Assembly: GCF_033473495.1 (NCBI RefSeq)
Contig: NC_088943.1
Span: forward strand, 1,406,001-1,470,000
Length of the DNA: 64,000 bases
Direction of reading: 5' to 3'
Source: Cercospora beticola
Taxonomy: Eukaryota > Ascomycota > Dothideomycetes > Mycosphaerellales > Mycosphaerellaceae
Part shown: positions 56,301 through 64,000 of the stretch, piece by piece
How the letters are laid out: each line of letters opens with the position of its first letter
Numbering within the stretch: position 1 is the stretch's first letter
Position numbers and translations under genes: made by a program
Notes under the pieces: model-generated
What the model was told of the DNA's origin: nothing
The model's database searches: none
What the model saw: the letters and a program-made list of their open reading frames with translations, nothing else

Positions 56301-57080
56301 GAGCTCGTCATCCAGTGTGCGTTCGAGGCAGTCCTGTCTCTCACCGACTGACGTCCTCGTCGTCGCCTGTTCTTGCCGCAACGACGGCGAACCTGCAGGC
56401 GATGGAGTCTTGGGCAGAATACTGTCATAAGCAGGGTCAACAATCGGCCCAGCAGCGAGTAGATCATCGAGATCATTGAGCATCTCCGTGCCAAAGTCCA
56501 AGGCCGCACTTTTTGCGTAGTCCGGTGGCGTTTCCATGTTGAAAGTCCCTCTCTCAGTGACATTTTCGTTGCGTACAGGCGTGGCAGGTGCCAGTGACTC
56601 GGGTGAGGATGATATTACTTCAAGCTGTGATTGCTGAGGTGTGAGCTGCATGATGCCAACGAAAAGGTTCTGAAACATCTGCTGCACAGGTAGAAGATCA
56701 AGCTCCAGAGCACCGGGGAAATTGGCGCCTTTTGGCGTTGGCCAAAAGCGACTTGCATCTTGTTTAGGCTCGAGTGGCGGACATTCTCGTCTCACAGGCG
56801 AAGAGGACCTCGATGTCGGAGGTGTTGGGTATGAGCACGATGCTGCTGTAGTCTGTTCAACCTCATCGCCTGCAGATTGTAGCCGATATGGTACACTGCC
56901 TCCTGCCGTGTTCTCAGTTCGTAGTGGTTGAGATGGAAATGCGATCGAGGAGGAATAGTCTGGTCCAGGCAGCGCCTCGAAGGTAGAGTCGTCGAGACCA
57001 TCTACAACCTCGAGCCCGCCTTCTTCAAAGTCGCTTGAAGAAACTGGCGAATGGTATATAACCTCGTCTGGAACACTCAT
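53337..57080 (-). CDS. 1247-residue orphan with zinc-ribbon-like modules
   Basis: Uninterrupted frame of 1247 residues, starting MSVPDEVIYHSPVSSSDFEEG. Most of it is acidic, Ser/Pro/Thr-rich and disordered. Three cysteine regions stand out. In the middle are PWPCAEPGCNRPSERC and STYCWRCRLENK, followed by a basic helix (EEASWLLEERRRIERC and KRALKTAAKKRKRAEM). Near the C-terminus is CVCGKGLARFPEKLPCHQC (about 1108-1126, CxC-x12-CxxC). Then comes CRLCRSLVTFDEQGLCVPC (about 1166-1184, CxxC-x11-CxxC). A basic nuclear-localisation-like cluster RPRKRRRVK (about 1197-1205) follows, and the protein ends LKGILKRR. Paired CxxC suggests zinc ribbons. Nuclear role in chromatin or transcription is a guess. 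I do not recognise the family. Confidence 0.75.
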   Translation of the reverse strand: MSVPDEVIYHSPVSSSDFEEGGLEVVDGLDDSTFEALPGPDYSSSIAFPSQPLRTENTAGGSVPYRLQSAGDEVEQTTAASCSYPTPPTSRSSSPVRRECPPLEPKQDASRFWPTPKGANFPGALELDLLPVQQMFQNLFVGIMQLTPQQSQLEVISSSPESLAPATPVRNENVTERGTFNMETPPDYAKSAALDFGTEMLNDLDDLLAAGPIVDPAYDSILPKTPSPAGSPSLRQEQATTRTSVGERQDCLERTLDDELLDMAERIELPFSDMPPPPRSASVVKTKTATDGLKKNDLPNRPRPLLQPAEIRQVHPDAPTNTDPNQDRSAERTSESEVEVIVLGEPSPYEKPTPSQFESDLQTGAAKVIKLLSDQPAPCQWACIRKKTVLQSGATEPDAKPRAGRRKKQKRARDARMPVDGTGFVEDVPSTQDQLIPEKIEKQSGTAAEAECSNSTKPRELEVQANATVSIPTTIMSPAKMHEDVKMPDVGNEVDIERNVISATDGNTCVAAIQELLKTDAQLPALTELPVMEKPASHPISIAAVLSASPPVPAFQDDGPKCLKGTRECGLAKDQPTPHEKELPISRSTSALATAHTSKCPGDVGDVENPRKATDAGCQMESEPWPCAEPGCNRPSERCLINERNLGCESFVALDSGRTIMHSSTSVSPVGSTYCWRCRLENKTRRKQSTSWAMREAVRRQEEASWLLEERRRIERCRSNGLTKRALKTAAKKRKRAEMQSGARNSETLPERMMMEAALEPAEATTFAQQTSGIVADAFSRSAGTALSLVKENVPTSDVLMTEPGVEDGKITVLCGAASNADTAVPARRPMQDPSPPALREGESASDPTASPEHRGEADTVSKVADLEAAPPLRDEEQVHQLPTQDAEITCPASPRPRPLKPDLPACKSPSRAVVVSPPSGAGLLLTMPVTVQAVASCDLHVGVSRTAGVEEGSKHDAGSERPQSRSSAPGSSSPVLGATFTAVHDLPGSNNSSPRTSPSRYASHTPSPLRSVQSVEDTPPTSPPPHIHASSNCGQELTALPRESSAIASVTADATIGMPRPTSVRASPVPLGLEEEAIDPLASTVLKALQSHRQLDDGQTPVHLHFCVCGKGLARFPEKLPCHQCINEEYWRYLDELDIENKENIPTIDNFIEPEHETARSVDLCRLCRSLVTFDEQGLCVPCANPILTGSEESSRPRKRRRVKQGTQQRLHESSELSVEADGAVSVERDVLNTKRRPLKGILKRR

Positions 57081-57756
57081 GGCGACCTGTAGCCCGGGAG
57101 ACAGTCAGCTCGTTGCTCGATTCTCGGAAGGGGGTAAATCGTCGATGAAGGACTGCATGGAGACTCGGTCGTACCGTGTTCCTGTGGATTGGAGCTATCC
57201 GCTGCTGAGCTTGCGTGTTTGCTTCTCAACTCAACTGTTGCTCGAGTTGTGTCATGCTACTGCATTGGAAAGGAGTGGTCCGAGTTCATATGGCTCGCGC
57301 GCCGTTCTATACTGAAGTCTCACGAAAGTCTCACGAAAGCGCGTCAAGCTTACAAGCTCTACCAGCTCCAAATCGCCATCCTGGTAGCCGAATTTGCCCA
57401 GCCATACTTCTTGCTGGCTCATGGACAGCCATATCAGCGCTGACACGGGTCAGGGCTCGAGAGCAAAGTCAATGCCAAATGACAGGCAAGGTATGCCTCG
57501 TTACCGCGACTGGCGCACATCGACTGGGGTCAACGTCCCTTGAGCGTGTCTCCTGAAACACGGCTTCAGTCGCTCTGACTGGAAGTGGTGCGTGCTGTAC
57601 CCCGCAAGGCAATGAAGCAGCGTTGCACAGATCAGGCGAGGCGTGAGCGTATCAACGGATATGGGTTGCATTCGACCACGTTTCCCGTAAGAGCTGGGTT
57701 GTCCTCGAAATATCAAGTCTTCACCGTGCCGAGTTGATGATCGGGCATCGCTGCAA
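57081..57756. other. intergenic, no gene seen
   Basis: Between the start of the 1247-residue gene and the 3' end of the HCNGP-type gene, both minus strand. It holds the promoter of the former. An 11-base direct repeat TCTCACGAAAG occurs twice at about 57316-57338. Confidence 0.45.
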
Positions 57757-58573
57757 TCATTTGGCATCGAACTTGCTCCTCTTTGGTCCAGCAGAGCCAG
57801 CAGGAGTGCCGCTCGCACTGCTCCCTCCGCTCTTGGCCGGAACGAAATCGACGTGATCCCTGTCCCGCAGTCGTTTCTTTTCTCTCCGTTCATTTTGCTG
57901 CATCAGAGCTTCGATGTAGCATTCCTCGGGCCACTTCACAGGAACGGCTACCTCCTCACTCATACTGCTGGCATAGCCGTCCTCTCGTGTAAGTCCAGCA
58001 AAGTCCATCAGCTTGGGTAGCAAGCTTGGGTTCCGCAAACTCGTTGTACTCTGTAGTCGATCATTGAAGTGAACACCCTGCTTCTTCAGTTCGAGGAAGC
58101 GTTCCAATTTCTTAGTTGTGGCCGCCAGCACTGCTGCTTCTTCACTATTTCTCGTTGGAGGCGGAGGCGAGTCGGGAATATCAAAGTTTGGTAGAGTCGG
58201 CATCGTGAGTTCCCGCAAGCGCTGTCGCTCGAATGCGTAGGGATCGAAAGAAGTATCCGCTAAAGGCTCAAGCACAGGTGCGGCCGGTGCTGGACCTGCA
58301 GCCGGTCCTGGGAGAGGTGCATCTGCAATTGGCGTTGGCTGGGCGGTTGTCGTAGACTTCGGTGCTGATTGCGGCACTGATGCTGGAGCTGGCTGGGGTA
58401 CAGGTCCTGTGGCCGGTTGTGGTGGAGTGACTTTTACTGTCTAGCAGTCTCCATTGTTAGTAGGCATCCGTACTTTTCCACTCTAGTGACTAGCAGTCGC
58501 CTACCTCGGCCGGCTTCTCAGGCTGGATGTTTTCTTCCTCATCGCTGCTCTCGTACGCGACAAGTGCGTTCAT
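57757..58573 (-). CDS. HCNGP/SAP30BP-like protein
   Basis: Exons 58505-58573 and 57757-58440 give 250 residues; the intron 58441-58504 has a GTAGGC donor. The start MNALVAYESSDEEE is the conserved N-terminus of this family (LVAYxSDSE). After a Pro/Ala-rich linker comes the HCNGP domain (about 125-225): LERFLELKKQGVHFNDRLQS, SLRNPSLLPKLMDFAGL, YIEALMQQNERREKKR and HVDFV. The human member SAP30BP acts in transcription repression and, from recent work on introns, in splicing of short introns through the U2AF-like factor RBM17 (family knowledge). A similar role here is inference, but fitting in a genome full of 50-base introns. Divergent from PRE4, 282 bases between starts. Confidence 0.9.
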
Positions 58574-58855
58574 TGTGTTGTAGAGGACTGTGCTCAGTCC
58601 CTTGTTTTGTGGTCGAAGTCGAAGTGTTGTTTTGCACATGCAAGTGCTCCTCGGCGCACCTGCCTCGTTTGGAGCTTTGACGTGAACGCGACTTGCATCG
58701 CCGCCTACAGCACGCAGCTCCAGACAGCTCGCTGGAGACAGCATCCATCGACACAACCAAACTAGCAACAACGACAACAGCTCCGCCGCCGCCAATTCCA
58801 ACTTCGCCAATACCATTCCACATCCGCCGCCCATCACAGTCTCATCGCCGCGATC
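58574..58855. promoter_or_regulatory. HCNGP-type/PRE4 divergent promoter
   Basis: 282 bases between the two start codons must contain both promoters. The PRE4-proximal half is CA/CCG-rich (ACAACGACAACAGCTCCGCC), a typical leader. I did not find a clear Rpn4 PACE box (GGTGGCAAA). Confidence 0.55.
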
Positions 58856-59727
58856 ATGAACCACCTCCCGCACGGCTGGGGCAGAGTACGCTGCACTCCA
58901 TCATCACTTGATCCATCCTCTCAAACTAATCGGAATACTAGCCTCGCGATGACATTTACGGCGCCTACAACACCTCCTACCTCCCACAATCCCACGGCGG
59001 CACCCAACAACCCATCACGCACACCCAATCTCCCATCGTAACCGGAACCTCCGTCATCGCCCTCAAATTCAAATCCGGCGTCGTGATCGCCGCCGACAAC
59101 CTCGCCTCATACGGCTCCCTCGCCCGCTTCACAGACGTCCACCGCCTGAAGCCCTTCAACCGCAAATCCGTCGTAGGTTTCGGCGGCGATGTCTCCGACA
59201 TGCAATACATCGACCGCCTGCTCAAATCGCTGGACGTCGAAGAGAACTACGGCTCCAGCAGCCACGAAGACGAAGGAGATGCCATCATGAGCGCGAAGAA
59301 CTTGCACACATATCTCGCGAAAGTCATGTACAAGCGTCGATCGGACTTCAACCCTCTGTGGAATGCGCTGCTCGTGGCAGGTCTGGATGAGAAGAACCAG
59401 CCTTTCCTCGCATCCGCTGATTTGCTCGGGACGACGTTCAGCGCTCCTACGCTGGCGACGGGATTCGGTGCTCATCTTGCTCAGCCGATTTTGAGGCGCA
59501 GTGTGCCTGATGAGGCGGCCAGCCAGAAGCTGGGACGGGAAGAGGCGGTCAAAGCGATCAAGGATTGCATGAAGGTGTTGTTCTACAGAGATGCGCGGTC
59601 GATGCCCGAGTACAGCATCGCTGTGATCGACGAGAAGGGAGTGGAGTTGCACGAGAGCGAGAAGTTGGAGAACCAGAGCTGGGACTTTGCGGATCGTATC
59701 AGAGGCTATGGTACGCAGACGGTATGA
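58856..59727 (+). CDS. PRE4: 20S proteasome subunit beta-type 7 (Pre4/PSMB4)
   Basis: Exon 1 (58856-58885) encodes only MNHLPHGWGR. Exon 2 (58942-59727) resumes PRDDIYGAYNTSYLP, giving 271 residues. The intron of 56 bases has a GTACGC donor and ACTAG acceptor. The core starts with IVTGTSVIALKFKSGVVIAADN, where PSMB4 orthologs have TGTSV and no catalytic role. It is followed by LASYGSLARFTDVHRL, VGFGGDVSDMQYIDRLL and RRSDFNPLWNALLVAGLD, typical of this subunit. The position after the pro-peptide carries Thr-Gly-Thr, but this subunit is non-catalytic and needed for beta-ring dimerisation (established for yeast Pre4). The C-terminus GYGTQTV is intact. Confidence 0.96.
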
Positions 59728-59967
59728 GCAGGCAGCTGGAAATGGGCCCTTACACGAGTCGACGCGCATTGACTTCGTGTGGGAATCACGCTCGCGCTCT
59801 GCAGCTACACGCTTCGTTGGGAACGCGGCATTCCCCGAACTGTACAATACTTACAAATGCAGCATCCGCTAGACCTGCTGCGCTAAGCTATGTTACAATG
59901 CGACTTCATGACATGACACCAGTTCTCCTCGCCTTCATTCGTTTCTTCGTGCGTTTCCAACGAACAT
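59728..59967. terminator. convergent 3' region PRE4/MBD4-like
   Basis: 240 bases between two converging stop codons. It should hold both polyadenylation signals; a long stem is not evident. Confidence 0.4.
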
Positions 59968-62900
59968 TTACACCAAACCAGTATTCTCCAACAGTCGAGC
60001 ACTTTGCCGTCTAGTTGTCACTGTGTTGGTCGCTTCGCTCTTCTTCACAGGCGCCGTCTTCTTTACAGCTGGCGACTCTGTCGTCTCCTCATGTTGAACA
60101 TCGCCCTTCTTGGCCCTCGTCCTCCTTGTCGTCACTGGCGCTGCCTCAGACTGAACTTGCTCATCCCGAGTGTCGCTTGTCTTCCTTCGCTTCCGCTGAA
60201 CAATGTTCGATTTGCCAACATTCGTGACAGGCTCCTTGGTGGAGCTCGCCTCCCGCTGAGAGCCTTCCGCATCAGTCGTTTGCGCCTGCGAATTCTTGAG
60301 AGCCCAGTCAGCGCCTTTGTCGACCTCCTGTGTTGTGGCTGGACCATCGATGGGTATATCCAATGCCCGTAGCTCCCTCCTTGACTCTTGATCTAAAGCA
60401 TAGTCCCCTCTCGTGACCTTCTCAGGCGAGGAAATGTCCGCCCCAGCAGCTTGCGCAGCAAACTTAGCCTCGACTTCGTCTTCAAGTTCCACTTCTCCTC
60501 GTTCCGCCTTCTCCATTTCTTCAGCTGTTGCGTCTCTCTTGTTACCAGTCAGAGGATCCCACACAATGCCCTCCTTCAGCCACATCCATCGCAGGCAAGC
60601 TCGGAGTTCCTTGTCTCCCGGCACAACGCGCTTCCATTCTGGTTCGAAGCCATCTTGCTTGGAATTGGTACCTCGATAGTCCTCGGCCACTCCACGCAGC
60701 ACATCTCGGCAAAAGATTCGCCAGCTGTCCCAGCTGTACGGTCCACATCCAGGAATATGAGCAATCTCGAGGGCTCCGGCGCAGTCGTCTGCATCTTCCT
60801 CTATCGTCTCGTCTTTCTTGAATTGCTTGCCGTCCCCCTTGCCAGGATAGTGAAGCGTTCTATGCCTCTTACCAGTTTGAGGTGGGTCGGCATGCCAAGC
60901 AGCAGCGAGAGCTTGTAATCTCTTCGTTCGTTGATGCTGTAGACCAAGGTGCTTGATCATCTCGAAGAGCTCGTCGTAGTCGGCGTTGGCAAGATCCGCA
61001 GCCTCTGGCCATCTCCTCTTGATCTTCCAGAATGTTGGGGCTGCCTGCCTGCCAGTGGTCTTGTTTAGAAGAACAGTTGCCACGATCATCCAGAAGGGTT
61101 CTTGCCATGTCTTCTCCTGTATGATGCCAAAAAATGATTGGCCAATGGGTGGGAAGGGATTGCCAGATTGTCCAGCAGGGACTTTGCGCCTCTTCCCAGC
61201 AGTCGTATTATACAGATCTACACGGTCCTCAATGAAGTGCTCGCTAATGGTCCCTGTCTTCTTCGCAGGCGATCTTCTTTTGCGTACAGACGGCGGCGCA
61301 TCTGCTGGTTCGTGCTTGACTGACGATGACAGATGGGCACTCTCCTGCTGCTCTGTCGACTCTGGGTCTGAACGGTGCTGGCGAGATGAGACTGGGAGCT
61401 TCCCGGATGGTGTTTGACTCTGCTCGGGCAGTCTCGGCCTGGTTGGGGTCGAGAAATGAGTGCTCTTGTTACCAGTCATCTTGCGCCTTTTCACTGACGA
61501 GATAGGCGACTTTCCAGTGGCTACATTTATGGCTGCGAGCACAGCAGCGGGGATGTTGCTGGGTACGTTGGCGATTGGCGTTGATGGAGAAGGACTTCGG
61601 CTGCTCGTCGTATCATCAGATCTTTGATCTTCTCTTGGCCCATCCGCCGCATTTGTTTGTTCTTCGTTGCCTCCATTCGCATTATTTCTGGTGGCGATCG
61701 CCACTCCGAAGCCACTCCTGCCAGGATCATCTCCGTCTTCGCTACTTTCAGTGTCCGAATCCGAAAGTGTCAGTTCAGGGGGTGGCGCAGCTTGTGGCGC
61801 CAAATCAGAAATTATCGTTGTGTTACGATGTCCCGCATCGACCGAAGCTGAGCTCAATTGGCTCGAATTATGTGGTATGCTGTCGTTGTTTGTCAAAAGC
61901 TCGTCCTCAGTGCCAGCTGGAGGTGATGGGATCTTGGAATCCTCACCTTCAGGTAAAGGCCGAGTGCCATCAAAGACATCTTCCAGTACACTGTTGTCCA
62001 GCTCCTGTGATTCTGCCGCCGCGTTATTCTGCGAGTCAATGGTGGCCGGCACAAAGTCTTTGAAAGATAGGAGCGTCGGATCATTGTTGGATTGCGCTTG
62101 TGGACCTGGGGAATGGCCAGATGATGTCCCACCACGATCGTTGCTCGCTGCTGTGGTCTTGACGTTGCCGTTAGCTGTTGATGAAGTGTTGGGTCGTGGT
62201 TGTGGAATACCTGCAGCTTCTTGCCGTTGCGAGGCCGTCAGCTGCGTTCGAGGTGGCTCTATCGCGGACTGTACGACTGTGGCCGGCTCCTCCAATATAT
62301 CAATGTTCGTAGCCTGGTGGATTTCCTCCGGAACTTCGCGACTTCTGTCGCTGGCATTATCGCTTGAATTGTCACCCGAAGCCTCTGCAGGCAAATCTGT
62401 GATATTTTGTGCCGCCTGATAGGACTGTGCTGAACTTGTACTAACCATCGTCGTGTCAAGACCGTCCTGGGCTTCTGCATTAGTTTCGTGAAGGTCGCTC
62501 ATGGCGTCCGCAACATCATCTGAGTCGAGAGCATCATCTATCTGCTTTGAATCGTCTTGGGCAGGCGCCTCGCTCATATCAGCGTCAATGACGTCGACAT
62601 CTGAAGTGGTCGAGTCGCCTGCACTGGATGCATGTCCGACATGACGGCTTGGCAGAGCGACATCCTCTTCAGGGTCGTCGTCCTCAGATGCATGACTGCT
62701 GTCGTCCCCGTCCGTCATGTGTCCTACCTCCTCGACTGACCGCCCATTATCGAAAGCAGAAGTCGCATGCTCCTCCTCTTCAGCTGCAGCCTCATCTGCA
62801 TCTTGATCTTGCAATTCATCCTCTGGAAGCTCTTCGTGCTCGAGATCATCATCCTGACCCGCAGCGTAGTCTTCCGCATCCTCGCTGCCAAAATTTTCGT

Positions 62901-64000
62901 TTGGCGGACTGGCTGCAGCGGCTAAATCTTCAGCTGCAGCATATGGCGGAGCGGTGATTTCTGCTTCCATATCCTCATCTGAATTAGGTGATACAGTTTG
63001 ACCACGATCTGGAGCCAAGGTTAAATTGTCGTTATTCGCAAGCTCGACACTCTCGTCGCTCATCTTGCCATCGCTGTTGAGGACTTCTGCTGCACTCGGT
63101 ATACTATTGACCTGTGTCTCGGCATGATCGTCGTCTGAATCCGCTTCCAGGTCTCCTGAAGCTGGAGTCGCATCTTTCCCTTCGTCTTTGTCCAACGTCG
63201 GCATATGACTTGTGAAGCTCTCGTGAATTGAGCCGCGCATAGTTGGCTTGCTGACCAGTCCGGAATCCCCCGAATCACTTTCACTGCTGCTGTCGTCATC
63301 ACTGTCACTACTAGCCTCTTGCCTGCGCTGCTTGATGGCAGCGCTTAGCCGCTTAAATTTCGCTTGCGTGTTGGCAAGAGTGTCCTTAGTGTTGGTAGTG
63401 GCCGGCACACCAGAAAACCTCCTCTCGCCGAAGGCCTTGAACAGGCCGCGACTATTGGGTTGATGTAGCTTGGAGACAAGCGGCTTGTTCTCGTTACTTG
63501 AGGCAGTGGCGGTTTGAGCGACTTGTGTCCTAGCATTTGAGGCACTCGGAATCTCCCTCGCTACCACAGAACCTGGGATATGTGGCTGTCGAGCAGGTGG
63601 GCTCCCGACGCTTTCCTCATCGCTGCTTGTGTCGATTGAAGAATCGACTTCAATCCCCGCAGAATCGTCCGCCTTGCTGGAATCGACCTCTTGGTCATGG
63701 GTTGGAATTGTGGGCGTGATCGCGGGTCCGATATAGTGCTCCTCCATCTGTACTCGCTGCTCCCGGGTAAGATTGCCCCATAGAACATCTTCGGTGGTGA
63801 GCTTCATGGCAGCGCTTCGCTCGATAGCTTCCCAATCCATAATGAAAGTTTCGTCCGGGTTCTTCGCAGACGCGGCCTTGGTGGAGTCATGACTAGAAGA
63901 AGCGACGGCTTTGTCTTTAGGCTTCTTCTTCTTCTTATGCTTCTTCCGAGGTTGGGGCTCTCGTCCATTTGATGCCTGGTTCGGCTTCGCTGTATCTCCA
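59968..64000 (-). CDS. MBD4-like HhH-GPD DNA glycosylase, 5' end open at window edge
   Basis: The first ATG in frame is at 63840 (1290 residues), but the frame stays open to the window end and encodes a basic stretch KKHKKKKKPK and then residues without stop. The true start may therefore lie outside. Residues 1-800 are acidic, Ser/Asp/Glu-rich and disordered. The glycosylase domain spans about 890-1110: FFGIIQEKTWQEPFWMIVAT, LLNKTTGRQAAPTFWKI, LGLQHQRTKRLQALAAAW. Then follow the helix-hairpin-helix IPGCGPYSWDSWRIFC, whose Asp1038 aligns with the catalytic Asp of MBD4. Relatives excise T or U from G mismatches left by 5-methylcytosine deamination. The tail is Lys/Thr-rich. There is no visible methyl-CpG-binding domain in the window. 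Substrate is inferred. Confidence 0.88.
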   Translation of the reverse strand, partial: GDTAKPNQASNGREPQPRKKHKKKKKPKDKAVASSSHDSTKAASAKNPDETFIMDWEAIERSAAMKLTTEDVLWGNLTREQRVQMEEHYIGPAITPTIPTHDQEVDSSKADDSAGIEVDSSIDTSSDEESVGSPPARQPHIPGSVVAREIPSASNARTQVAQTATASSNENKPLVSKLHQPNSRGLFKAFGERRFSGVPATTNTKDTLANTQAKFKRLSAAIKQRRQEASSDSDDDSSSESDSGDSGLVSKPTMRGSIHESFTSHMPTLDKDEGKDATPASGDLEADSDDDHAETQVNSIPSAAEVLNSDGKMSDESVELANNDNLTLAPDRGQTVSPNSDEDMEAEITAPPYAAAEDLAAAASPPNENFGSEDAEDYAAGQDDDLEHEELPEDELQDQDADEAAAEEEEHATSAFDNGRSVEEVGHMTDGDDSSHASEDDDPEEDVALPSRHVGHASSAGDSTTSDVDVIDADMSEAPAQDDSKQIDDALDSDDVADAMSDLHETNAEAQDGLDTTMVSTSSAQSYQAAQNITDLPAEASGDNSSDNASDRSREVPEEIHQATNIDILEEPATVVQSAIEPPRTQLTASQRQEAAGIPQPRPNTSSTANGNVKTTAASNDRGGTSSGHSPGPQAQSNNDPTLLSFKDFVPATIDSQNNAAAESQELDNSVLEDVFDGTRPLPEGEDSKIPSPPAGTEDELLTNNDSIPHNSSQLSSASVDAGHRNTTIISDLAPQAAPPPELTLSDSDTESSEDGDDPGRSGFGVAIATRNNANGGNEEQTNAADGPREDQRSDDTTSSRSPSPSTPIANVPSNIPAAVLAAINVATGKSPISSVKRRKMTGNKSTHFSTPTRPRLPEQSQTPSGKLPVSSRQHRSDPESTEQQESAHLSSSVKHEPADAPPSVRKRRSPAKKTGTISEHFIEDRVDLYNTTAGKRRKVPAGQSGNPFPPIGQSFFGIIQEKTWQEPFWMIVATVLLNKTTGRQAAPTFWKIKRRWPEAADLANADYDELFEMIKHLGLQHQRTKRLQALAAAWHADPPQTGKRHRTLHYPGKGDGKQFKKDETIEEDADDCAGALEIAHIPGCGPYSWDSWRIFCRDVLRGVAEDYRGTNSKQDGFEPEWKRVVPGDKELRACLRWMWLKEGIVWDPLTGNKRDATAEEMEKAERGEVELEDEVEAKFAAQAAGADISSPEKVTRGDYALDQESRRELRALDIPIDGPATTQEVDKGADWALKNSQAQTTDAEGSQREASSTKEPVTNVGKSNIVQRKRRKTSDTRDEQVQSEAAPVTTRRTRAKKGDVQHEETTESPAVKKTAPVKKSEATNTVTTRRQSARLLENTGLV

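Noticed and set aside
61667..62419. 250-codon + strand frame opposite the glycosylase gene
   Set aside because: Antisense to Ser/Asp-rich coding sequence, which leaves few stops on the other strand; no domain recognised.
1..64000. tRNA, rRNA, CRISPR or secondary-metabolite cluster
   Set aside because: No B-box/A-box pairs, rRNA segments or spaced repeats were recognised, and no PKS, NRPS or terpene synthase genes occur.

Overview
The window is nuclear DNA of a filamentous ascomycete. Genes carry short introns (about 48-150 bases, GT...AG), intergenic spaces are short, fungus-specific families such as the Rgd2-type RhoGAP are present, and a large transposon block bears the scars of repeat-induced point mutation (RIP). 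Gene content would fit a Dothideomycete, but I cannot fix order or species from the sequence alone. I support 25 protein-coding genes, two transposon-derived elements and one foldback repeat. I saw no rRNA, tRNA or CRISPR. 

Left end (1-6887): an AT-rich, stop-saturated RIP block holding a dead LINE-type retrotransposon (about 1090-5960, + strand) and a 154-base foldback pair (509-905). Its mutation pattern is unusually clean: reading it base by base I found no TCA, CCA, TGA or TGG before the abrupt return to normal sequence at about 6887. 

Genes 7.9-24 kb are mostly housekeeping: a small coiled-coil protein, an Rgd2-type F-BAR/DEP/RhoGAP protein, an ADAL-type nucleotide deaminase, lumazine synthase (RIB4), the Pch2/TRIP13 AAA+ ATPase, condensin kleisin (BRN1) and a cation/calcium exchanger. 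From 24 to 31 kb the content is more accessory: a Myb/SANT-like protein, an 89-residue Ser/Gly/Tyr-rich protein, a CAP/PR-1 surface protein and an MFS transporter. From 31 to 45 kb: NAD-dependent glycerol-3-phosphate dehydrogenase, the autophagy kinase ATG1 (with two introns that do not break the reading frame), a GNAT acetyltransferase, a NEDD8/SUMO-type protease, TRM112 divergent from LSM6, and a SAM methyltransferase. 

At 46.3-46.7 kb sits a 430-base TA-flanked element with perfect 80-base inverted repeats whose interior, but not its ends, carries the same mutation signature as the left block. From 47 to 64 kb: a disordered 1092-residue protein, two small predicted secreted proteins (one with six cysteines), a 1247-residue orphan with zinc-ribbon-like modules, an HCNGP-type protein divergent from proteasome subunit PRE4, and a long MBD4-like HhH-GPD DNA glycosylase that probably runs off the right edge. 

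Functionally the genes are independent rather than a pathway cluster. Compact divergent pairs (BRN1/exchanger, TRM112/LSM6, HCNGP/PRE4) probably share promoters. Exon borders were placed by eye from splice signals, reading phase and family knowledge.
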